The notes: generated by a model from the letters alone, not told the origin. A stretch of DNA of 64,000 nt from Maribacter aquivivus (GCF_900142175.1 NZ_FQZX01000001.1:1054001-1118000), one strand, 5' to 3'; positions 1 through 8,095 are shown, counted from the first letter of the stretch. Numbers and translations are program-made.

Positions 1-76
1 AAATTAATCTCGTCAAATTCTCAATTGGTGCAATATTCTGACATTGAATATTTGTATTTATTTTCTCATTTGCCAT
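1..76 (-). CDS. Start of an unidentified gene, cut by the window edge
   Basis: An ATG at 74-76 on the minus strand opens a frame of 25 codons that runs off the left edge without a stop. The peptide begins MANEKINTNI and is too short to name. It lies on the same strand as the ATPase gene to its right and starts about 30 bases after the hairpins that follow that gene, the layout expected for the next member of a cassette array. It could also be a chance frame, since 25 codons prove little. Confidence 0.35.
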   Translation of the reverse strand, partial: MANEKINTNIQCQNIAPIENLTRLI

Positions 77-105
77 TCTTTTCTAACGGATTTTTTTTGC
101 ATTAC

Positions 106-168
106 ACACAACGTATTGTGTATGGTGCGTATACCGAAGGGTATGCACTATGCACCATGTTAGCCAAC
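106..168. repeat. Left cassette-boundary repeat with hairpins
   Basis: Three nested or adjacent inverted repeats are visible: acacaa/ttgtgt (106-111 and 116-121), tggtgc/gcacca (123-128 and 152-157), and gtgc/gcac with atacc/ggtat inside it. At the right end gttagccaac (159-168) is the exact reverse complement of gttggctaac at 2153-2162, on the other side of the ATPase gene. The stop codon of that gene (160-162) lies inside this motif. It resembles the palindromic gene-boundary sequences seen around accessory genes in Bacteroidota, and loosely the folded attC sites of integrons, but the integron core consensus is not matched exactly. Confidence 0.55.
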
Positions 169-2139
169 GTTTATTATTTCTTCCATTAATTTAACCGTAT
201 CCATATGTATCATTGGATAGCATTTGGCTGAAATTATAGTAAGCTCTTTTTGAAGATCACCTTCATTACGGAATTTTTGTAACGCTATAAAGGCTTCTTT
301 AAGTTTTACTTCTAGATCATGACCTTGAAAATCGAGATACCATTCTGGAATCATTGCCTTAACTCCACTATAGTATTCAACCTCACGCTTAGCGTCTTTC
401 TGTTCTTGAGGTACATTAAACTTTTCATAATATGTTTCAAAAAACCAGTCTATAGATTTTTGTAATAAGTCTTGATCTGAACCTAAAGTGTATTCATTAA
501 ATGAAATGTCTAAACCTATAGAACCCCTAACATTCAGTGCATTCATTTCCATGAACAATATCATTAAATATGCGGGATCATAAACATAATTTTCAATATT
601 ATAGCGAGAGTTTTCACCATGAACCAAAATGAATTCAGTAGAATTATTTTTTAAGTCCCAGTCGATAACACCGTAACATGTTGCATTGTCGGATTGCCGA
701 ATTGCATCAACAATATCTTTCACCTGCTGACAATTCCCCTTTCCATATCCGTTTGATATAAAATACAATTTAAATGGATATGATTTCTCTAGGTTTAATC
801 TATCGAAGATTGTCTGAAAATAATACCTATCAGTTGGACTTTCTACGAATATTTGCTTATGACTTTTGTAATCGATTGAAAGTGTAGGGATGAATCCCGT
901 TAAAAGTTTAAGCGCATTGTCCTTGTCGATTTTAAACAATTTGGAATCAGGAGTATTTTGCAATTGGTAAATTGATTCTTCAGGGCAAAGCGCTATGGTA
1001 GATGGTGAATGTGTAGTGAAAATCACATTAATTCCTAAACCATTTACAAATGTTCCATTTAAAACATCTATTAATAATTTAGACATTTCCGGATGTAAGT
1101 TGGCATCAGGTTCATCAAGAACAATCATATCAGGGAATTCAAGATTTTCTTTGTAGAACTCACTTGTAAATAGCTTGATTATTAGTCCGATAATTACTTT
1201 TTCTCCTGAAGATAAATGTTGGAATTCAATGCTTTTATCAATAGATGACTTAACCAATTCAATTTTTACGTCTGTATCTATAGAAAATTCTTGACGATTT
1301 ATTCCTCTAAATTGAAACTCAATTCCATGACGTGTTAAAATTGAATTCATTTTCTCCCAAGGTGCTGGGAATTTTTCAATGAAATCATCATCAGAATCTG
1401 AATTATTTTGATCTCCATATTGTTGTTTGTCAAAAAATTGTCTGTTATTTAAATCTCTGCGTTTAGCATAAGTGTAGAATATATATTCTAATTGAGAGCT
1501 AAATAGATGAGTGTTATCAAAGAAAAACTCTGGAATTGGAGCCAAATAAAAATCAGCTTCATTTAATTCCGAGATGTCTTTATTCTTGAATTCAGAGACA
1601 AATTTGGCAACCAATGTGGTTTTGTGTCTTGATAAATACTGTGGTCGAATAAACCTACTGGCAATTTGTTGAATATTTCGTTGGGAATTAAAAAATTGAG
1701 GTTCAAACTCTTTTAACGAATCAGTTAATAGTTTTTCTAATTCGTCTCTCGGCACATCTGTAATCGCCTGAAAAATATCGTTGTTAGGTAGTCTATCAAG
1801 CCTAACGTTTTTATCCATCATCAACTTAAAAAAAAGACGAGAGTTAATCCCTTGTGCTAAAAAGTCATCTACAAATGGTTTTAATTTATTTTTCCAACTT
1901 TGATTATTAAGAATAGTTAAGTTTCTATTTTCAATTCCTTCTACTTGAATTTTATTAATTCCATCTGGAAGAGTAAATGTTAATAATGGGTCAAGTTTAT
2001 TCTCAGATTTTAGTTTAATTAGTTCGAGTAATTGGCTTTTTCCACTACCATTTTTACCAGTAATGACTGTGAATTTGTTCAAGTCATCACTCTCTAAATC
2101 TTTTAATGATTTATATTCTCCTTGAAGTGTGATTTTCAT
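160..2139 (-). CDS. AAA/ABC-type ATPase fused to a TOPRIM/DUF4435-like domain; probable phage-defence protein (PARIS- or OLD-like)
   Basis: A 659-residue cytoplasmic protein. The N-terminal half is an ABC-type ATPase of the SMC/OLD kind: Walker A GKNGSGKS at 28-35, signature LSSGEK at 309-314, Walker B MIVLDEPD at 338-345 and a switch histidine in TTHSPS at 375-380. About 270 residues lie between Walker A and the signature. The C-terminal part carries a TOPRIM-like pattern: VESPTDRYY around Glu433, VIDWD with Asp493 and Asp495, and NIENY near 515, which fits DUF4435. ATPase plus DUF4435 is the make-up of AriA and AriB of the PARIS anti-phage system, which also occurs as one merged protein; OLD-family nucleases and retron ATPases have a similar layout. 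No partner gene is visible. Inverted repeats flank the gene. The ATPase and nuclease-like domains are seen; the defence role is inferred. Confidence 0.75.
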   Translation of the reverse strand: MKITLQGEYKSLKDLESDDLNKFTVITGKNGSGKSQLLELIKLKSENKLDPLLTFTLPDGINKIQVEGIENRNLTILNNQSWKNKLKPFVDDFLAQGINSRLFFKLMMDKNVRLDRLPNNDIFQAITDVPRDELEKLLTDSLKEFEPQFFNSQRNIQQIASRFIRPQYLSRHKTTLVAKFVSEFKNKDISELNEADFYLAPIPEFFFDNTHLFSSQLEYIFYTYAKRRDLNNRQFFDKQQYGDQNNSDSDDDFIEKFPAPWEKMNSILTRHGIEFQFRGINRQEFSIDTDVKIELVKSSIDKSIEFQHLSSGEKVIIGLIIKLFTSEFYKENLEFPDMIVLDEPDANLHPEMSKLLIDVLNGTFVNGLGINVIFTTHSPSTIALCPEESIYQLQNTPDSKLFKIDKDNALKLLTGFIPTLSIDYKSHKQIFVESPTDRYYFQTIFDRLNLEKSYPFKLYFISNGYGKGNCQQVKDIVDAIRQSDNATCYGVIDWDLKNNSTEFILVHGENSRYNIENYVYDPAYLMILFMEMNALNVRGSIGLDISFNEYTLGSDQDLLQKSIDWFFETYYEKFNVPQEQKDAKREVEYYSGVKAMIPEWYLDFQGHDLEVKLKEAFIALQKFRNEGDLQKELTIISAKCYPMIHMDTVKLMEEIINVG

Positions 2140-2152
2140 TGTTTATTATTAT

Positions 2153-2213
2153 GTTGGCTAACGTACGTATAAACGTACCAGGGTACGTTTATTTCTTGTT
2201 TTAATGGTTAGCG
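2153..2213. repeat. Right cassette-boundary repeat with an 11-bp perfect hairpin
   Basis: gttggctaac (2153-2162) is the inverted copy of the motif at 159-168. It is followed by a perfect 11-bp stem, ataaacgtacc (2169-2179) and ggtacgtttat (2182-2192), with a 2-base loop. gctaac at 2157-2162 pairs again with gttagc at 2207-2212, enclosing the hairpin. The motif lies just 14 bases upstream of the ATPase start codon, so repeats bracket the gene tightly on both sides. Confidence 0.55.
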
Positions 2214-2353
2214 TACCTAGCTAATATACCACTAAAGAATAAACCTACAATTATCATCTAACTTTCCATTACGGAAAACCATAATCATCATAAATTTCAT
2301 TGAATTAATTACCCAGAAGTATAACCAATAAGAGAATTACCCTATAAATATCG

Positions 2354-2373
2354 AACCAACCAAGTAGTCGGTT
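2354..2373. promoter_or_regulatory. Palindrome resembling a TetR-family operator (site 1)
   Basis: This imperfect 20-base palindrome (aaccaaccaagtagtcggtt) pairs at 7 of 10 symmetric positions. It shares the core accaagtagt with a second palindrome at 2479-2500. Symmetric sites of this ACCnACnnnnGTnGGT kind are typical of TetR-family repressors. No regulator gene is in sight, so the assignment is inference. The stretch 2214-2523 otherwise shows no gene. Confidence 0.35.
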
Positions 2374-2478
2374 TTTTACAGTTTAAATGTGTGGAGAGTT
2401 CAGGATAGTAACGACAGCAACCGCAATTGTATCGGTAAAATGCAAGGTGTATGATGTATAAAGGGGAATTTTGAAAGG

Positions 2479-2500
2479 AAACAAACCAAGTAGTTTGTTT
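2479..2500. promoter_or_regulatory. Palindrome resembling a TetR-family operator or hairpin (site 2)
   Basis: A perfect 8-bp inverted repeat, aaacaaac and gtttgttt, flanks the centre caagta, giving the same accaagtagt core as the site 126 bases to the left. The plus strand continues with a short T run, so it could instead be a weak terminator. It lies 24 bases beyond the 3-prime end of ogt. Confidence 0.35.
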
Positions 2501-2523
2501 TTTAGACGGGTAAAGTAGTTGTT

Positions 2524-3000
2524 TTAGAACAAACTTTGCTGTTTAAACGGACTCTCATGGTTCAATAACCACTGTTTTCTATGCAATCCGCCAGCGTAGC
2601 CTGTAAGTGAACCATCGGTACCAATAACTCTGTGGCAAGGCACCACGATCCACAATGGATTCCGAGCATTTGCAGATGCGGCAGCTCTGGTTGCATTGGG
2701 GTCACCCAATAATTTTGCAAGCTCTAAATAAGACTTCGATTTTCCGTAAGGTATGTTTTGCAACTCTACCCAAACCTTCTTTTGAAATGTTGTTCCCTCG
2801 GGGTTTAATTTTAAATCGAACTGTGTTCTTGCGCCTTCAAAATATTCGTTTAATTGATAAACGGCATCTTCTAAAGATTCTGGGATAACATCGGTAAGGG
2901 GTTCATCAGAATTTAAAACGGTTATAGCGGTAAGGCCGTCAGTGTCGCCCATAATTTTGGCAACGCCTAAGGGTGTATGTATGTAAGCAACATCGTCCAT
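2524..3000 (-). CDS. ogt: Methylated-DNA--protein-cysteine methyltransferase
   Basis: Direct-reversal DNA repair protein that moves the alkyl group from O6-alkylguanine onto its own cysteine. The 158-residue protein has the usual single-gene Ogt length: an N-terminal ribonuclease-like domain (about 1-68) and the DNA-binding catalytic domain, with the active-site motif PCHRV at 121-125 (Cys122) and the following GSLTGYAGG loop. No Ada-type regulatory domain is fused to it. The last five residues are QQSLF, which resembles the bacterial sliding-clamp binding pentapeptide and is not needed for the methyltransferase fold. The CNNM gene starts only 16 bases upstream on the same strand, so the two may share a transcript. 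Confidence 0.95.
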   Translation of the reverse strand: MDDVAYIHTPLGVAKIMGDTDGLTAITVLNSDEPLTDVIPESLEDAVYQLNEYFEGARTQFDLKLNPEGTTFQKKVWVELQNIPYGKSKSYLELAKLLGDPNATRAAASANARNPLWIVVPCHRVIGTDGSLTGYAGGLHRKQWLLNHESPFKQQSLF

Positions 3001-3016
3001 GTTGGTATTTGACTAT

Positions 3017-4141
3017 TTATTCGTCTGGTGACGTTGGCTTTTCGATCACTCCCGTCGCCTGAGCGCGTTTTTCCCAATTTTTACGAGCAAGACTCTGCAA
3101 ATCGGCAACATTGTCGCTCTCGTCCATTATTTCGAGCCCTAAAAGGGTTTCAATAACATCTTCCATAGTTACAATACCACTTACAGAACCATATTCATCA
3201 ACAACCAACGCAATTGCTTCACGTTTTTCAATGAATATTTCAAATAAGGTGGGTATTGGCGTACTTCTACGCGTAACTAAAATTTCGCGTTTAATATCTT
3301 TCAGTGGAATGTCTCCGTTCTGATCGATCATTTCTTCAAGCACATTATCCTTTAAAACAAAACCGGTAATATTATCCATATTATCAGTATACACAGGAAT
3401 TCTTGAAAAACGCAATTTTGGATTGTCTGCAAAGAACTCGGCTATTGTTTTTTTCTCAGAAGTAACTTTCATTACCGCTCTTGGCGTCATAATATCTTTT
3501 ACCAAAACTTCATCGAACTTTAAAAGGTTCTTAATGATAGTAGATTCAGATTTTTCAAAAACCCCTTCTTCATGTGCCATATCTGTCATTGCATGAAAAT
3601 CTTCGCGACTTAAAACGCTACCGTGGTGTTTGCCACCGCCTACCATTTTGGTAAAAAGGCGTAGCAACCATAACAGCCCCGTATATTTTAAGCCCAAAAC
3701 CATAATATTCAAAGCTTTGGTAGAGAAATTAGCTAGTTGTTTCCAATATGTTGCACCAATTGTTTTAGGGATGATTTCAGATGCCACTAAAATAAGAATG
3801 GTCATAATAGTAGAAACCACACCTACCATTAAATCTTCCGTAAAGGTTATACCTAGTATAGATTTGGTTTCGCTACCATATAATTCGGCATAAGCAACTT
3901 TGGCTTGTACACCTACTAAAATTGCACCAACCGTGTGGGCAATTGTATTTATAGTTAAAATGGCAATTAAAGGTTGGTCAACATCTTTTTTAAGTGCTTC
4001 TAGTGTTTTTGCATACGCATGACCTTCTTTCATTTTTACATTTATGAAAGTTGGGGTAATGCTCAATAACACTGCTTCTAGTATAGAACACAGAAAAGAG
4101 AAGAAAATAGAAATAAACGCGTAAAAAAGTAGTAAGCCCAT
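3017..4141 (-). CDS. CNNM/CorC-like membrane protein (DUF21 plus tandem CBS domains)
   Basis: Integral membrane protein of the hemolysin-C/CNNM family, linked to magnesium or other divalent cation transport. In 374 residues it shows a DUF21 membrane domain with hydrophobic segments at about 1-27, 57-85, 104-126 and 140-165, the conserved SEIIPK at 121-126, then two CBS domains (about 214-275 and 280-340) with DIMTPR at 216-221 and VVDEYG at 313-318. The C-terminal CorC_HlyC domain common in longer relatives (about 430 residues) is absent; the protein ends in a charged tail soon after the second CBS domain. It directly precedes ogt. The substrate cannot be told from the sequence. Confidence 0.88.
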   Translation of the reverse strand: MGLLLFYAFISIFFSFLCSILEAVLLSITPTFINVKMKEGHAYAKTLEALKKDVDQPLIAILTINTIAHTVGAILVGVQAKVAYAELYGSETKSILGITFTEDLMVGVVSTIMTILILVASEIIPKTIGATYWKQLANFSTKALNIMVLGLKYTGLLWLLRLFTKMVGGGKHHGSVLSREDFHAMTDMAHEEGVFEKSESTIIKNLLKFDEVLVKDIMTPRAVMKVTSEKKTIAEFFADNPKLRFSRIPVYTDNMDNITGFVLKDNVLEEMIDQNGDIPLKDIKREILVTRRSTPIPTLFEIFIEKREAIALVVDEYGSVSGIVTMEDVIETLLGLEIMDESDNVADLQSLARKNWEKRAQATGVIEKPTSPDE

Positions 4142-4184
4142 AGGGTTGTTTTATGAATCTAAGATATTAATAAAAATACTAAGG

Positions 4185-5522
4185 TTATTGCTGTTTTGAA
4201 TTATCAAATGCTTGATAAAATAGTTGTTGAATGGATGAACGTATATTAAGATTGTAAATATTGCGATTTTCTCTCGTAGGATACACTCTATTTGAAAGAA
4301 AAATATAAACTAATTTGTTTTCTGGATCTGCCCAAACAAAAGTACCGGTAAAACCGCTATGCCCAAAACTGGTAGCGCTAACTTCTGGTGCAGGGTACGC
4401 ATCAGCAATTTTAAAGGTATTATTTTCTAAATAAGGCTTGTCAAAACCTAAACCTCTTCTGTTATCGTTATTGGGATATTGAACTTTTGAAAATTCTTTA
4501 ATGGTATTTTCAGCGATGTATTGCTTGCCGGCATAATGGCCGTTTTGCACAAACAGTTGCATAATAATTGCCAGATCATCTGCATTGCCAAACAACCCTG
4601 CGTTACCAGAAATTCCGCCTAATAAAGATGCGTTTTCATCATGTACCCAACCTTGGGTTAGCGTATGTCTGTAAATTGTATCTACTTCTGTGGGTACTAT
4701 TTTATTCTTGAAATTTTTGTGGCTCGGTAGAAAACCAAAGGTTTTCATACCAAGTGGTTTGTAAAATTCTTGTTCCATATAATCTGCATACGGAACACCA
4801 GTAATTTGAGTAATGAGCTCAGGAAAAATAAGAAATGTGAGTCCGGAATATTTATATTTTTTCTCTGCAGAAACTTCAGAACGATTTATGATTCGGTACA
4901 TTTTTCGGTTGAATCTATTTTTTACATAGATACCTTCAAAAGCTTCATTGCTAAATCTGTTATTAGATGTACTGCGGATGAACCTCTTTTTAAACCGACC
5001 GTTATTTTTTAAAGTCTCCCTGAGAAAAACAATGTAAGGTTCAAGACCCGCTTGGTGGGCTAAAATCTCGCGAAGCGTAATAGCTGCTTTGCCTTTCTGT
5101 CTTCTCCAAGGTTTCCAATAGGTACTAAAAGGTACATCTAAATCTAGCTTGCCTTCATCTACCAATTTCATAATTGCAGGCAGCGGACCTAAAATTTTGG
5201 TAACAGATGCTAAATCATAAATATCATTTAATGCAACTGGTTGAATACTATCATAGGTGTGAAAGCCATATGCTTCATGAAAAATAATATTCCCGTCTTT
5301 GGCTATTAACACCTGAGCACCTGGGAATGCATTATTTTTTATACCAGTTGTTACAATACTATCTACTTTGTGATTTATATAAAGAGAATCTAACCCATAA
5401 TGCGCCAATGAAGATTCTTGTAAACTAGAACCAACCGGAAGCAATAATGTTTTGGTTACAGGTTCTTGTGAAGCAAGAATGCCACTTAATAAACCAAAGA
5501 GTATAAAAAATAATTTATTCAT
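4185..5522 (-). CDS. Secreted beta-lactamase-fold serine hydrolase
   Basis: A 445-residue protein with an N-terminal signal peptide (about 1-18). It belongs to the beta-lactamase/penicillin-binding-protein-like superfamily: the SxxK motif is SVTK at 106-109 (Ser106, Lys109), the second motif is Tyr-Ser-Gly at 225-227 in place of Tyr-x-Asn, and the third is HSG at 388-390 in place of KTG. These variants are usual for class C-like esterases and D-aminopeptidases rather than true beta-lactamases. The sequence is like the C-terminal half of the long glycosidase-lactamase fusions of Bacteroidota, here without the family 3 glycosidase half. A role in peptidoglycan fragment or ester hydrolysis in the periplasm is possible. 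It lies between hemB and the CNNM gene. Confidence 0.85.
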   Translation of the reverse strand: MNKLFFILFGLLSGILASQEPVTKTLLLPVGSSLQESSLAHYGLDSLYINHKVDSIVTTGIKNNAFPGAQVLIAKDGNIIFHEAYGFHTYDSIQPVALNDIYDLASVTKILGPLPAIMKLVDEGKLDLDVPFSTYWKPWRRQKGKAAITLREILAHQAGLEPYIVFLRETLKNNGRFKKRFIRSTSNNRFSNEAFEGIYVKNRFNRKMYRIINRSEVSAEKKYKYSGLTFLIFPELITQITGVPYADYMEQEFYKPLGMKTFGFLPSHKNFKNKIVPTEVDTIYRHTLTQGWVHDENASLLGGISGNAGLFGNADDLAIIMQLFVQNGHYAGKQYIAENTIKEFSKVQYPNNDNRRGLGFDKPYLENNTFKIADAYPAPEVSATSFGHSGFTGTFVWADPENKLVYIFLSNRVYPTRENRNIYNLNIRSSIQQLFYQAFDNSKQQ

Positions 5523-5543
5523 TCAATTTAATAGAGACTGTAT

Positions 5544-6533
5544 TTATCCTAAGAGTTTTACAACGTCTTTTGCGAAGTAACTGGCGATGATATTTGCACC
5601 TGCTCTTTTAATTGCAATTAGCTGTTCCATCATTACCGCATCATGATCTAACCATCCTTTTTCGGCAGCAGCTTTTACCATGGCATATTCGCCAGAAACT
5701 TGATAAACGGCAACTGGCACATCAACTTCATTTTTAATTTCACGAACAATATCAAGATAGCAAAGTCCTGGTTTTACCATAACAATATCTGCACCTTCTT
5801 CAATGTCCATTTGTGTTTCACGAATAGCTTCAAATCTATTGGCGAAATCCATCTGGTACGTTTTTTTATCCTTAGGTACATTTTTAATATCTACAGGAGC
5901 GGAATCTAGCGCATCTCTAAACGGACCGTAAAAAGCACTGGCATATTTAGCGCTATACGCCATAATGCCTGTATTAGTATAACCTTCATCTTCTAAAGCT
6001 TCACGAATGCTGAGTATTCTACCATCCATCATATCGCTAGGGGCAACAAAATCTGCACCAGCTTTGGCATGAGATACACTCATTTCTGCTAGAACCTCTA
6101 CACTTTCATCATTAAGAATCTGTCCGTCAGCAACAATACCGTCATGACCGTAAGAAGAGTAGGGGTCTAAGGCAACATCTGTCATTACCAGCATTTCTGG
6201 ACATGCATTTTTAACCGTTTTAATGGCTAATTGCATTAATCCGTTTTCATTTAAAGCTTCAGAACCCTGATTATCCTTTAGATTATCAGGTACTTTTACA
6301 AATAATAAAACGGAACGTAAGCCCATTTTCCAAAGTTCCTTTACCTCTTTTGTAAGGTTGTCAAGACTTAGGCGGTAATAGTTAGGCATTGAGGCGATTT
6401 CCTCTTTAATACCTTTACCTTCTACTACGAAAAGTGGGACTAAAAAATCACTTGGCGAAATTATAGTTTCTCTTACTAAACTACGTATAGCTTCTGAACT
6501 TCTAAGTCTTCTATTTCTAATAAGTGGGTACAT
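5544..6533 (-). CDS. hemB: Delta-aminolevulinic acid dehydratase (porphobilinogen synthase)
   Basis: Joins two 5-aminolevulinate molecules into porphobilinogen, the second committed haem step. The 329-residue length is typical. The two Schiff-base lysines are visible as Lys196 (AYSAKYAS) and Lys254 (VMVKPG). In the metal site the stretch DVALDPYSSYGHDG (119-132) lacks the cysteine triad of zinc enzymes and is aspartate-rich, so the enzyme should be of the magnesium-dependent class. It lies apart from the hemA operon, with the serine hydrolase downstream and a small basic protein gene upstream that may share its transcript (19-base gap). Confidence 0.97.
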   Translation of the reverse strand: MYPLIRNRRLRSSEAIRSLVRETIISPSDFLVPLFVVEGKGIKEEIASMPNYYRLSLDNLTKEVKELWKMGLRSVLLFVKVPDNLKDNQGSEALNENGLMQLAIKTVKNACPEMLVMTDVALDPYSSYGHDGIVADGQILNDESVEVLAEMSVSHAKAGADFVAPSDMMDGRILSIREALEDEGYTNTGIMAYSAKYASAFYGPFRDALDSAPVDIKNVPKDKKTYQMDFANRFEAIRETQMDIEEGADIVMVKPGLCYLDIVREIKNEVDVPVAVYQVSGEYAMVKAAAEKGWLDHDAVMMEQLIAIKRAGANIIASYFAKDVVKLLG

Positions 6534-6552
6534 AATTCTATTTTTTCAATAT

Positions 6553-6702
6553 TTATTCAGATTCCTTACTTTTTCTGATAATACTTTTCAATCGTTCTTT
6601 TCGAAGCGCTGCTTCCTTTTTCAATTTGTTCTTCTTCCTATCCATTAGCTTGGCATGCTTTGCTTTGTTCACTGTATTTTTAGCCTTGCCTTTTTTTGCC
6701 AT
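6553..6702 (-). CDS. Small, very basic protein of unknown function
   Basis: A 49-residue lysine- and arginine-rich protein (it starts MAKKGKAKN and ends KSKESE) with no hydrophobic segment, so presumably cytoplasmic and likely to bind nucleic acid or ribosomes. I chose the ATG at 6702; the same frame extends to a TTG at 6747, which would add 15 residues that look less protein-like. A TAnnTTTG-type promoter element lies about 90 bases upstream. It is followed 19 bases later by hemB on the same strand. I do not recognise a family, and composition alone gives no function. Confidence 0.6.
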   Translation of the reverse strand: MAKKGKAKNTVNKAKHAKLMDRKKNKLKKEAALRKERLKSIIRKSKESE

Positions 6703-6792
6703 ACCGGAATATTTAGATTCAAACGCTTTATTGCTTTTTGTCCGCAAAGTCTAGACTTTACTTCATCAAAGCATATGTATCTTGAAGTTATA

Positions 6793-6800
6793 CAAAAATA
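6793..6800 (-). promoter_or_regulatory. Bacteroidota -7 promoter element
   Basis: Read on the minus strand this is TATTTTTG, a full match to TAnnTTTG. It faces the small basic protein gene and hemB. A clear -33 TTTG box is not visible. A second minus-strand match, TATATTTG, lies at 6897-6904. The 516-base stretch 6703-7218 between the two divergent genes shows only these sites and no convincing gene. Confidence 0.4.
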
Positions 6801-7218
6801 GGTGAATTTGAATAATTGCTACAGCCGTTGTTGCTTATTTTTATGCGGTAGCGGATAAATGATTCTTGATATAAAAGTTCAATTAATTTTATTACACAAA
6901 TATACCTGGCGTTTGTAACAACAGGAGTTTTAGAAGGTTTTCAAGATTGTATAAAAGAAGAGCAATGATAGGTTATAGCGGCACTTGGTTTAATTTTTTT
7001 TATAAAGTTAAGAGGATGCTATTAAAATGCTCTTTTTCCAATTTATATGACTTTATTTTTTAATTGATTTGAATTGGACTGAGAATAAGAATAATTACCG
7101 CTATTTTGTAGGTGAAATTATATGCTATAAATAAATTTCTTACCTCCTGATGTAACTTTTTGAAAATTTTAGACACGTATTAGACATCTGAATACTAACC
7201 TTGAAAACCGATTAATAT

Positions 7219-8094
7219 ATGCTTTCGATAACAAATTTGAATAAAACGTACCCAAACGGTACAAAAGCCTTAAACAATGTTAACCTAGAAATTGGTACCG
7301 GTATGTTCGGCTTACTTGGTCCTAATGGGGCAGGCAAGTCTTCTTTAATGAGAACTATTGCTACCTTACAACAGGCAGATAGTGGTCATATTGAATTTAA
7401 CGATATCGATGTTTTCGCAGAACCCGATGAGATTAGAAAAGTATTGGGGTATTTACCTCAAGATTTTGGAGTCTACCCAAAAGTATCTGCAGAGATGATG
7501 CTAAATCACATCGCAAAAATTAAGGGTATTCAAAGTAAAACGGATCGTAAGGCATATGTAGCCGATTTATTGAATAAAGTAAACCTCTACAAATTCCGTA
7601 AGCGTAATCTTGGTGATTACTCCGGTGGTATGAGACAGCGCTTTGGTATAGCGCAAGCATTGATAGGTAACCCTAAACTGATTATTGTAGATGAGCCAAC
7701 TGCTGGTCTTGATCCATTAGAACGTAACCGTTTTCATAATTTATTAAGTGAACTAGGCGAGGATGCCGTAGTAATATTATCAACACATATTGTAGATGAT
7801 GTAATTAACTTATGTACAAATATGGCAGTATTTAATGAGGGTAGTGTAGTGGTGCAAGGTCATCCTTTAGAACTCTCTAATACATTAAATAACAAAGTAT
7901 TTCGTAAAAATATTGCTAAGGAAGAAGTTGAAAAATACCAGTCAGAATATAACGTGTTATCTACTTATTTACGTAGTGGTAACCTATATATAAATGTATA
8001 TGCAGAAGGCGTGCCAGGCGAAGGGTTTGAAGAAGTTGCCAATAATTTAGAGGACTTCTATTTCTATAGTATTAACCAACCTCAAACTGTTTAA
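7219..8094 (+). CDS. ABC transporter ATP-binding protein
   Basis: Nucleotide-binding subunit of an ABC-2 type system, 291 residues, cytoplasmic. Walker A GPNGAGKSS at 34-42, Q-loop YLPQDFG near 79-84, signature YSGGMRQR at 134-141, Walker B LIIVDEP at 154-160 and a switch histidine in STHIVDD. The next gene, the permease-peptidase fusion, starts one base after the stop, so the two are translationally coupled and form one complex. The C-terminal 70 residues after the ATPase core are poorly conserved in this group. The transported substrate is unknown. Confidence 0.93.
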   Translation: MLSITNLNKTYPNGTKALNNVNLEIGTGMFGLLGPNGAGKSSLMRTIATLQQADSGHIEFNDIDVFAEPDEIRKVLGYLPQDFGVYPKVSAEMMLNHIAKIKGIQSKTDRKAYVADLLNKVNLYKFRKRNLGDYSGGMRQRFGIAQALIGNPKLIIVDEPTAGLDPLERNRFHNLLSELGEDAVVILSTHIVDDVINLCTNMAVFNEGSVVVQGHPLELSNTLNNKVFRKNIAKEEVEKYQSEYNVLSTYLRSGNLYINVYAEGVPGEGFEEVANNLEDFYFYSINQPQTV

Positions 8095-8095
8095 T

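Noticed and set aside
160..2139. Prophage or conjugative element remnant
   Set aside because: No integrase, structural, relaxase or portal gene is next to the ATPase gene; a single accessory gene does not make a prophage.
106..2213. True integron attC sites
   Set aside because: The flanking motifs only loosely match the RYYYAAC/GTTRRRY core, and no integron integrase is in the window. I keep them as cassette-like repeats.
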